DNA of 21,669 bases from a virus. The stretch lies in the IMG/VR virus record IMGVR_UViG_3300032282_000683, positions 1 through 21,669 of that record; one strand, given 5' to 3'. Made by a program: the position numbers and the translations under genes. Below, piece after piece: positions 5,309-9,941 of this stretch (its first letter is position 1; the number at the start of each line of letters is the position of its first letter). Below the pieces are notes generated by a model. It ran no database searches. It saw only the letters and a program-made list of their open reading frames with translations, and was not told the DNA's origin.

Positions 5309-5857
5309 ATGAACGATTTACAACAAACAAGTTTTATTAACATTTTCAAGGCTTTAGCTGATTTTCAGCAGGAATGTCCCATAATTCACAAGGGAACACA
5401 AGGTTATGGTTACACTTATGCTGACTTGCCTAAAATACTTGAAGTAATTACTCCTTTATTAGGTAAGCACAATTTAGGATTTACCCAGTTGTTAAAGGAC
5501 AATGGATTGGAAACTATAATATTTCACACTAAATCTGGTGAATATATTAGCAGCCATACTTCAATACCAACGGCAACTTTAAAGGGCATGAATGAATATC
5601 AATCATTTGGATCAGGCATAACTTATTATAGACGATATGCTTTATCTGCTGCCTTGGGATTGGTAACCGATAAGGATGTTGATGCGGCTGATATTAAGCC
5701 ATCATTTATAAAGAAACATAAAACAATGACCGATTTGACATTGGCGATTGATATGTGCGAATCAGTAAGTGAATTAACTAAATTGCACGACTTAAATAAA
5801 GATTTAATCAATCCAGGTATTACTGCATTATTCACTGCTAAAAAATCAAGTTTATGA
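5309..5857 (+). CDS. erf: Erf-family single-strand annealing protein (recombinase)
   Basis: Residues ~33-130 carry the Erf family pattern: YGYTYADLPKILEVITPLL (34-51), then a beta-rich stretch, then YQSFGSGITYYRRYALSAAL (97-116) followed by GLVTDKDVDAAD. Erf proteins bind single-stranded DNA, form rings and anneal complementary strands for phage recombination and end circularisation. The 182-aa length fits a core domain plus short helical tail. An SSB-tip-bearing small protein is encoded two genes later and an exonuclease at 2534, so exonuclease, annealase and ssDNA-binding functions are all present, though not in one cassette. It overlaps the next gene by ATGA. Confidence 0.9.
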   Translation: MNDLQQTSFINIFKALADFQQECPIIHKGTQGYGYTYADLPKILEVITPLLGKHNLGFTQLLKDNGLETIIFHTKSGEYISSHTSIPTATLKGMNEYQSFGSGITYYRRYALSAALGLVTDKDVDAADIKPSFIKKHKTMTDLTLAIDMCESVSELTKLHDLNKDLINPGITALFTAKKSSL

Positions 5858-6105
5858 GTGATTACTTATACAGAAAGCTAGAATCATTAAGAACTAATGT
5901 TTGGTACTGGTCTGGCTTATATTCCCAAGCAGATGCCACTAAAGCAAGGGATTTGCTAGAGAAAGTACAAAGTGCCAAAGAATTATTAAAAGCGTTTAAA
6001 AGGGATAATATGCCCTATTTATTAGAACAACCTAAACTATTAAATTACAAGCCACAATCAAGGATGTCCGACTGGACAGAAGACTTTGAGGAATACGGCA
6101 ATTAA
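5854..6105 (+). CDS. Hypothetical protein downstream of erf (83 aa)
   Basis: The start overlaps the erf stop (ATGA at 5854-5857), showing coupling to the annealase. The protein is helical and rich in Tyr, Trp and Leu (NVWYWSGLYSQADATKARDL...), with an acidic end (DWTEDFEEYGN). There is no recognised domain. Its place between an annealase and an SSB-like protein suggests a recombination accessory function, but that is only positional inference. Confidence 0.65.
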   Translation: MSDYLYRKLESLRTNVWYWSGLYSQADATKARDLLEKVQSAKELLKAFKRDNMPYLLEQPKLLNYKPQSRMSDWTEDFEEYGN

Positions 6106-6116
6106 AACAAAACAAA

Positions 6117-6353
6117 ATGGAAAATAAAAAAGAAAAGTTCGGAGCATGGAAAAAGACAACGTCTAAAGGAGAAGTAATTGAATTTACTATTAATGGAAAA
6201 AAGTATTCTATGTGGAACAACAAATTCAAAACACAGGAAAAGCAACCAGACTTTACAATCTATTTAAACGATTATAAACCTAATGCTGAACAAAAGAAAG
6301 AATACAATAATCTAAACAAACAAGAAGCTGAACCAGGCGACTTACCATTTTAA
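6117..6353 (+). CDS. Small predicted ssDNA-binding-type protein with SSB-like C-terminal tip (78 aa)
   Basis: The N-terminal ~50 residues (FGAWKKTTSKGEVIEFTING...) are Lys/Trp-rich and beta-prone, compatible with a small OB-like or DUF736-like fold. The C-terminus is a polar linker ending EPGDLPF. A terminal acidic-Asp-Leu/Ile-Pro-Phe tip is the hallmark by which bacterial SSB recruits partner proteins. Being next to erf, it is most simply a phage SSB or an SSB-tail mimic that engages host SSB-binding enzymes. The full SSB OB-fold (~110 aa) is not present, so the DNA-binding part is inferred. Confidence 0.6.
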   Translation: MENKKEKFGAWKKTTSKGEVIEFTINGKKYSMWNNKFKTQEKQPDFTIYLNDYKPNAEQKKEYNNLNKQEAEPGDLPF

Positions 6354-6363
6354 AACTAACACT

Positions 6364-6555
6364 ATGAACCAAAAACAACAAATTGCAAACTACCTAAGTA
6401 AAGGAAAAGCAATTACCCCAATTGATGCATTAAACAAATTCGGATGTTTTAGATTAGCTGCTAGAATAGCTGATCTAAGAAATGAAGGCGTAAATATTGC
6501 CACTAAAATTGTTACAAAACAAGGTAAAAGTTACGCTAGTTATCGGATAGTTTAG
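6364..6555 (+). CDS. Small winged/helix-turn-helix protein (63 aa)
   Basis: The whole protein matches a small HTH family frequent in phages: IANYLSKGKAITPIDALNKF, then GCFRLAARIADLRNEGVNI, then a short beta hairpin GKSYASYRIV. The ITPxDALxxFGxxRLAARIxxLR pattern (HTH_39-like) is very typical. Such proteins are thought to bind DNA and often lie next to replication genes. Here it directly precedes the promoter-like element and structured leader of the initiator gene, so it could regulate that gene or bind the 24-bp dyad upstream; neither is shown by sequence. Confidence 0.78.
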   Translation: MNQKQQIANYLSKGKAITPIDALNKFGCFRLAARIADLRNEGVNIATKIVTKQGKSYASYRIV

Positions 6556-6563
6556 TATATTTG
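6556..6563 (+). promoter_or_regulatory. Promoter -7-like element TATATTTG before the structured leader
   Basis: TATATTTG starts on the base after the HTH gene's stop codon and is identical to the -7 element of the early promoter. No TTG lies at the usual spacing upstream, so it may need an activator. Initiation ~5-7 bases downstream would start the RNA right at hairpin 1 of the leader. Confidence 0.45.
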
Positions 6564-6566
6564 TCT

Positions 6567-6646
6567 TAGGTGTTGCAGACCTATTAAGAACTTTTTGCCC
6601 TTGATATGAACTCCTATCTGCAACATAGGGGGGATTTGATAGGGCA
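6567..6646 (+). promoter_or_regulatory. Structured 5' leader with complementary loops and a crossing stem
   Basis: TGTTGCAGA (6571-6579) is perfectly complementary to TCTGCAACA (6617-6625). Each copy also sits in the loop of its own hairpin: TAGG/CCTA (6567-6570 with 6580-6583), and CTCCTAT/ATAGGGG (6611-6617 with 6625-6631, one G-U pair). In addition TGCCCT (6596-6601) pairs with AGGGCA (6641-6646). The 9-bp pairing and the 6-bp pairing cross, giving a pseudoknot; alternatively hairpins 1 and 2 form a kissing complex. All of it lies between a -7 element and the likely start codon at 6657, so a translational or transcriptional control RNA is inferred. It matches no riboswitch or ribozyme that I recognise. 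Confidence 0.55.
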
Positions 6647-6656
6647 TTTTTATTTT

Positions 6657-7328
6657 ATGGCTAAAGACCCAGCAGTGCTATTTTATACATCAGATTTTCT
6701 GAGTGGCACTTTTACAATGACTAACGAACAAGTTGGAAAATACATTCGTTTACTATGTCTACAACATCAAAAAGGTAAATTAACCGAAAAGGATATGCTA
6801 AGCATATGCAAAGCATATGACTTTGAAATATGGGACAAATTTATTAAAGATGGTGACACATTTTATAACGAAAGAATGTATAACGAAACAATTCGTAGGC
6901 AAAAGTTCTCTGAATCAAGGAGAAATAACGCTAAATCACCAAAAAACGATAGCACTAGCAAAGCATATGCTCAGCATATGGAAACTGAAACTGAAACTAT
7001 AAATGAAACTATAATTGAAGATGTAAATATAGCTTTTGATTGGTTTTGGAATGATTACGATAAAAAGGTAGGTGATAAGACTAAACTAAAAAAGAAGTGG
7101 AATAAATTATCTGATGAAGAAAGGCAAAATGCCATGAATTATATAGAACTTTACAAACAAGCTGTCCCAGACAAACAATTCCGCAAAAACCCAGAAACAT
7201 TTTTAAACAATAAATCTTGGAATGATGAAATTATCAAATCAACTACAAACAACTACTCAAAGGTCGCTGCAAAAGTTACATTCGACCAGCTTAACGAAGC
7301 CTTTGCTAAACGCCGTAGTGAGTGGTAG
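6657..7328 (+). CDS. Phage replication initiator-like protein (DnaD/O-type, 223 aa)
   Basis: From ATG 6657 the protein begins MAKDPAVLFYTSDFLSGT and continues MTNEQVGKYIRLLCLQHQKG, the N-terminal winged-helix domain found in phage replication organiser proteins. The frame is open back to ATG 6606, but the extra 17 residues are read from the structured leader and fall outside the family, so 6657 is preferred. A polar linker (~87-122, with ETETETINET) joins to a C-terminal part (~124-195) with WFWNDYDKKVGDKTKLKKKW, a region likely to bind a helicase or loader. Expected role: bind origin repeats and recruit the replicative helicase, like lambda O. Iteron-like repeats lie within the gene itself, again like lambda O. 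Confidence 0.78.
   Translation: MAKDPAVLFYTSDFLSGTFTMTNEQVGKYIRLLCLQHQKGKLTEKDMLSICKAYDFEIWDKFIKDGDTFYNERMYNETIRRQKFSESRRNNAKSPKNDSTSKAYAQHMETETETINETIIEDVNIAFDWFWNDYDKKVGDKTKLKKKWNKLSDEERQNAMNYIELYKQAVPDKQFRKNPETFLNNKSWNDEIIKSTTNNYSKVAAKVTFDQLNEAFAKRRSEW
6793..6819 (+). repeat. Iteron-like cluster 1 (ATATG phased by 11 bp)
   Basis: Three ATATG cores at 6793, 6804 and 6815 are spaced exactly 11 bp. The last two have the longer form GCATATG (6802-6808, 6813-6819), and the first reads GATATGC. One helical turn spacing would place bound proteins on the same DNA face. They lie in the N-terminal-domain coding region of the initiator. Confidence 0.5.
6963..6980 (+). repeat. Iteron-like cluster 2 (two GCATATG, 11 bp apart)
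   Basis: GCATATGCTCAGCATATG repeats the unit GCATATGCAAAGCATATG of cluster 1 (6802-6819) with two mismatches in 18 bases. The encoded residues differ between the clusters, so similarity is at DNA level. This cluster lies in the linker-coding part of the initiator gene. Confidence 0.55.
6981..7010 (+). repeat. GAAACT hexamer repeats next to iterons
   Basis: GAAACT occurs at 6981, 6987, 6993 and 7005 and encodes Glu-Thr repeats in the initiator linker. It is followed by an A/T-rich stretch to about 7060. Iterons next to an A/T-rich direct-repeat tract resemble the unwinding layout of lambda-type origins. Confidence 0.5.
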
Positions 7329-7350
7329 CACTGGGGCAGTTCATAATGAA

Positions 7351-7848
7351 ATGTGCCGATATAAAGAAAAAGGAGAGCCTTTGGTAATGACTGTAATGGA
7401 ATTAGTTCCAGTAAGTGAAAGACTACCAGCATTAAAGGAATTATATGGAGCAGAAAAGATAGCAGCAGTTTTATCAGTCCAAATAACTAGAACTTTAAAT
7501 AACTTTAATCTAAGGGTTGGAATGAACCCTGAACAAATAATGGAATTATCTTATGCAATAATTGAAGATGCAGAACAAGATCAATTAGCAATTCAGGATA
7601 TATTCTTATTCTTAGATGGAATGATTAAGTTTAAATATGGCAAAGTGTATGACCGAATGGATATGCCTACATTTTTTGAGATGCTAGAGAAATATAGAGA
7701 ACAAAGACACATAGAATATCAGAATAAAAAGGAGGAGGCACATTCACAATACAAAGCAATGGGTGATACAAACAGATTGTCTAATGATACTGACAAGGAA
7801 GCCAATAGAAACGCAATGCAACAATACCTAATAAATAAAATTAAATAA
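7351..7848 (+). CDS. Conserved-type phage protein next to the initiator, possible replication accessory (165 aa)
   Basis: The protein is helical: MNPEQIMELSYAIIEDAEQD, then IFLFLDGMIKFKYGKVYDRMDMPTF, then a charged tail (KYREQRHIEYQNKKEEA). Small proteins with an FxxGKYGKVYDRxD-like core directly after an initiator are common in Bacteroidetes phages and plasmids, and a helicase-loader or replication accessory role is often assumed. Here it is positional inference. The frame is open upstream into the initiator gene; ATG 7351 is the first ATG after that gene ends, while GTG 7318 would give a 10-base overlap and remains possible. No nucleotide-binding motif is present. Confidence 0.68.
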   Translation: MCRYKEKGEPLVMTVMELVPVSERLPALKELYGAEKIAAVLSVQITRTLNNFNLRVGMNPEQIMELSYAIIEDAEQDQLAIQDIFLFLDGMIKFKYGKVYDRMDMPTFFEMLEKYREQRHIEYQNKKEEAHSQYKAMGDTNRLSNDTDKEANRNAMQQYLINKIK

Positions 7849-7851
7849 CCT

Positions 7852-8013
7852 ATGAACGAAGAAACCTACATACCAATAAAAAATGTACTAATAAAAATCA
7901 AATATCATCCAGATATAACTGAAAAAGACAAAGAGGAATTTAAAAAGCATTTAGATTTTATAGTAGTAAAAGAACAAAAAACAGAAATAAATGAAAACAT
8001 TACAACTGACTAA
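7852..8013 (+). CDS. Small charged protein (53 aa)
   Basis: ATG 7852 lies three bases after the previous stop, and the frame ends at TAA 8011-8013. The product (MNEETYIPIKNVLIKIKYHP...) is a short beta segment then a charged helix KEEFKKHLDFIVVK. No family is recognised. The last 23 bases overlap the following tiny membrane-protein gene in another frame. It is supported by tight spacing and by filling an otherwise empty gap. Confidence 0.5.
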   Translation: MNEETYIPIKNVLIKIKYHPDITEKDKEEFKKHLDFIVVKEQKTEINENITTD

Positions 8014-8092
8014 GTTTTTCCTTATTAGCGTTCCTTTAGCTTGTTTTGTTTACAGTATAGCAATGATTATTAAATTAATAAAGAAAGTATAA
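7991..8092 (+). CDS. Tiny single-TM protein (33 aa)
   Basis: A 33-codon frame from ATG 7991 whose TAA (8090-8092) overlaps the next start as TAATG. After MKTLQLTK comes a hydrophobic span FFLISVPLACFVYSIAMII and a basic end KLIKKV, so a single inner-membrane helix with positive-inside C-terminus is predicted. It is the second tiny membrane protein of the early region (the other is at 4412-4498). Function unknown; targets could be host envelope proteins or superinfection control. Confidence 0.5.
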   Translation: MKTLQLTKFFLISVPLACFVYSIAMIIKLIKKV

Positions 8093-8301
8093 TGGCGAAT
8101 GAAGTGAAGGGATTGGAGAATGCAAGACCTATAAAAATGGTAGACATAGAAACAAAAGAAACAACAATATTCAAATCAATAGCTTATGCAGTAAGAATAA
8201 CCAAAGTACCTGAATACAGTATAAGAAATGGGCTTAGTCCTTTAGCAAAAAAGCGATTTGAGGTAAATGGCAGATTAGTCTGTTTTCGTGTTGTTAAATA
8301 A
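8092..8301 (+). CDS. Small NUMOD/HTH-like protein (69 aa)
   Basis: The segment KMVDIETKETTIFKSIAYAVRI...SIRNGLS resembles the small DNA-binding repeat found at the ends of homing endonucleases (NUMOD1-like: a beta hairpin, then S.x.AA and a helix), ending in a strand FEVNGRLVCFRVVK. No nuclease domain is attached in this frame, although an HNH-like NinG protein is encoded next. The start overlaps the preceding stop (TAATG). A DNA-binding role is plausible; the family match is from pattern only. Confidence 0.55.
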   Translation: MANEVKGLENARPIKMVDIETKETTIFKSIAYAVRITKVPEYSIRNGLSPLAKKRFEVNGRLVCFRVVK

Positions 8302-8303
8302 CC

Positions 8304-8311
8304 TAATTTTG
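8304..8311 (+). promoter_or_regulatory. -7-like element TAATTTTG immediately before ninG
   Basis: TAATTTTG fits TAnnTTTG and ends only 4 bases before the ATG at 8316, so a transcript from it would be leaderless or nearly so. No -33 TTG is found at 17-23 bases. Confidence 0.35.
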
Positions 8312-8315
8312 TAAT

Positions 8316-8687
8316 ATGGCATTAATAACAATACCTAAATTAACAGCTAAAGCCCAAAAGGTATTTAACGCTTATATAAGAAAACGAGATTCAGACAATG
8401 GTTACTTTACTTGTATATCTTGCGGTCAAACAAAAGATACAACTCAAATGGATGCTGGACACTATGTACCTGTTAAGGGTAGTTCCGCTTTACGATTTGA
8501 TGAATATAATGTCAATGGTGAGTGTAAGTCATGTAATGGTTTCGATCAATTTCACCTTATAGGTTATCGTAGAAACTTAATCAATAAAGTTGGTGAACGC
8601 AAAGTAATGGAATTAGAATACCAGCACAGATTAATAAAGAAATGGACCAGGACCGAATTAAATGAAATAATTGAGCAATACAAATAA
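8316..8687 (+). CDS. ninG: NinG-like recombination endonuclease (HNH-type)
   Basis: A 123-aa protein with the NinG (lambda Rap) layout: CISC (Cys33, Cys36), then DAGHYVPVKGSSALRFDEYN with His49, then GECKSCN (Cys70, Cys73) and HLIGYRRNLINKVG. NinG proteins are Holliday-junction/branched-DNA endonucleases that resolve recombination intermediates; the four cysteines bind zinc and the GHY histidine belongs to the HNH-type active site. It is shorter than lambda NinG (about 200 aa), lacking the N-terminal region. It probably works with the Erf annealase. The next gene begins inside its last 17 bases. Confidence 0.87.
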   Translation: MALITIPKLTAKAQKVFNAYIRKRDSDNGYFTCISCGQTKDTTQMDAGHYVPVKGSSALRFDEYNVNGECKSCNGFDQFHLIGYRRNLINKVGERKVMELEYQHRLIKKWTRTELNEIIEQYK

Positions 8688-8931
8688 CATATATAAAACC
8701 ATTAAGGAAACAAATCCAATAAACGGTTATTTTGGGTATAGTTTTATAATTGACGAAACAAATCACTTTGTATATGGAGAAACTAAGGAAGAAGCCTTTA
8801 ACTTTGTAGCTGATTATATAAATGAATATTTAAAATATGGCGAAGCTAAACAACTCGAACAAAGTAACATTCGGCAAAAGAAAATGCGGAAAAGCAAAGA
8901 AAACAAACGGTCCAAAGGACAAACCGACTAA
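8671..8931 (+). CDS. Small hypothetical protein with TTG start (86 aa)
   Basis: There is no ATG at the start of this frame; TTG 8671, inside the end of ninG, is the best start. The conserved-looking part is NGYFGYSFIIDETNHFVYGE followed by the helix EEAFNFVADYINEYL, an alpha/beta arrangement without a known motif. The last ~30 residues are Lys/Gln/Arg-rich and are encoded by DNA that also encodes the 39-aa protein at 8837-8956 in another frame, so the tail composition may be a by-product of that overlap. Function unknown. Confidence 0.55.
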   Translation: MSNTNNIYKTIKETNPINGYFGYSFIIDETNHFVYGETKEEAFNFVADYINEYLKYGEAKQLEQSNIRQKKMRKSKENKRSKGQTD

Positions 8932-8956
8932 ACCATATAACAGACAAGGGCGATGA
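8837..8956 (+). CDS. 39-aa basic protein overprinted on the preceding gene
   Basis: ATG 8837 opens MAKLNNSNKVTFGKRKCGKA, continues very basic (KKTNGPKDKPTKPYN) and ends NRQGR, with TGA at 8954-8956. Very small proteins with a KLNN..NVTFGKRxxGKAKK...YRGQGR pattern recur in phages of Bacteroidetes as I recall them, which makes this the more convincing frame in its region. It overlaps the 8671-8931 gene by 95 bases in a different frame and the next gene by ATGA. Its Lys/Arg/Gly-rich makeup suggests nucleic-acid binding. It is too short to be caught by ordinary ORF thresholds. Confidence 0.6.
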   Translation: MAKLNNSNKVTFGKRKCGKAKKTNGPKDKPTKPYNRQGR

Positions 8957-9147
8957 AAGATACCTACGGAAAAAGAATATATAAATGCAAATGCGGTTCA
9001 AATGAGGAGCAATTTGTATGGGAAAGCGATTTATCAAAGTTTAAGTTTAGCTGCTCAAAGTGTAAAACTAAATTAACCATTAAGGATATATACAAACTGC
9101 CACAAGTAGAGGCGGCATCTATAAGAACACCAACAAAGAACCGATAA
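8953..9147 (+). CDS. Small zinc-ribbon protein (64 aa)
   Basis: Residues 12-37 contain CKC ... CSKCKTKL, a four-cysteine treble that should bind one zinc, framed by beta strands (RIYKCKCG, FKFSCSKC). The C-terminus is a polar tail. Such small ribbons usually bind nucleic acid or act as adaptors. It overlaps the 39-aa gene by ATGA (8953-8956) and the ParB-like gene by TAATG (9145-9149), so it is translated between them. No specific partner can be named. Confidence 0.68.
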   Translation: MKDTYGKRIYKCKCGSNEEQFVWESDLSKFKFSCSKCKTKLTIKDIYKLPQVEAASIRTPTKNR

Positions 9148-9575
9148 TGCTAGTATCACAAATAAGACCAAACCCAGAGAATCCTAGAATAATAAAAGAT
9201 CATAAATTCAAGCAATTAGTTAAGTCAATTCAATCCTTCCCCCAGATGCTTGAACTAAGACCTATTGTAATTGATGAGAATAATATCGTCTTGGGTGGCA
9301 ATATGAGATTAAAAGCTTGTATTGAAGCTGGGTTAACAGATGTGCCAGTTATCCATGCAAATAATCTAACAGATGAGCAAAAGCGTGAATTTATTATCAA
9401 GGATAATGTAAGCTTTGGTGAGCATGACTGGGAACTATTAGCAAACGAATGGAACATACAAGACTTAGACGAATGGGGGTTAGATATACCAGCATTCGCT
9501 AACAATGACATAGAAGAAAAACAAGATAATGCTAAAGGAGGCAAGGTTTGCCCTAATTGTGGCGTATCTTTGTAA
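9147..9575 (+). CDS. ParB/Srx-fold N-terminal domain protein (142 aa)
   Basis: Residues 1-75 match the ParB N-terminal nuclease-like domain: VSQIRPNPENPRII, then LRPIVIDENNIVLGGNMRLKA (box II GGNxRLxA at 50-57), then VPVIHANNLTDEQKREFIIKDN. In many phages this domain precedes a DNA methylase, which is absent here: after EWGLDIPAF the protein ends with a short linker and CPNCGVSL (Cys135, Cys138), half a zinc ribbon. ParB-like domains bind or hydrolyse CTP or cleave DNA; the activity cannot be told from sequence. The gene sits immediately before terminase, as often seen in Bacteroidetes phages, which hints at a role in packaging or DNA marking. Confidence 0.8.
   Translation: MLVSQIRPNPENPRIIKDHKFKQLVKSIQSFPQMLELRPIVIDENNIVLGGNMRLKACIEAGLTDVPVIHANNLTDEQKREFIIKDNVSFGEHDWELLANEWNIQDLDEWGLDIPAFANNDIEEKQDNAKGGKVCPNCGVSL
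9565..9572 (+). promoter_or_regulatory. -7-like element TATCTTTG before terS
   Basis: TATCTTTG overlaps the end of the ParB-like gene and is 24 bases before the terS ATG (9597). TTTG at 9547-9550 is 14 bases upstream, shorter than the usual 19. Candidate late promoter. Confidence 0.38.
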
Positions 9576-9596
9576 AACGAGAAAAAATCGTGAAGT

Positions 9597-9941
9597 ATGG
9601 CAAACGAACAGAATTTAAAGCCATTCCAAGTAGGAAATCCAGGTGGACCTGGTAGACCCAAAGGAGTGCAGAATAGCAAGACAAGATTATTACGTTTACT
9701 TGAATTGGTTACTAAGGTGAGAAACCCAGTAACTGGCGAAGAAGAAGAATTTAGCATAGCAGAGCAATTGGATATGCAGATAATAGCCAAAGCTAGAAAG
9801 GGCGATTTAAAAGCCTATGAGATTATTCTAGACCGATTAGAAGGTAAGCCTAAGCAATCAAGTGAAGTAGAGGTAAGCGGTGGAATGACAATTAACTGGG
9901 AAGAAAAGAAAACTTACGTTGGTAAAACTGGAAGCCTATAA
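9597..9941 (+). CDS. terS: Terminase small subunit-like protein (114 aa)
   Basis: The N-terminus carries FQVGNPGGPGRPKGVQNSKT (residues 10-29), a Gly/Pro/Lys-rich DNA-binding start typical of a DUF5681-like group of small packaging proteins. It is followed by a helical domain (AEQLDMQIIAKARKGDLKAY) like the oligomerisation part of small terminases. It lies directly before terL with a TAATG overlap (9939-9943). Expected role: recognise phage DNA and load it on the large terminase. The call rests on motif and position; small terminases vary strongly in sequence. Confidence 0.8.
   Translation: MANEQNLKPFQVGNPGGPGRPKGVQNSKTRLLRLLELVTKVRNPVTGEEEEFSIAEQLDMQIIAKARKGDLKAYEIILDRLEGKPKQSSEVEVSGGMTINWEEKKTYVGKTGSL

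Noticed and set aside
6567-6646. Self-cleaving ribozyme or tRNA-like element in the initiator leader
   Set aside because: No hammerhead core (CUGAnGA and GAAA) and no T-loop or CCA-end features are found, and the stems do not form a cloverleaf.
6606-6656. ATG 6606 as start of the initiator gene
   Set aside because: The added 17 residues come from the structured leader, and the family begins at MAKDPAVLF (6657).
9230-9790. 186-codon open frame on the minus strand
   Set aside because: It lies across the ParB-like and terS genes, both with strong family motifs, and its product is Ser/Pro/Leu-rich as expected from the reverse of AT-rich coding DNA.
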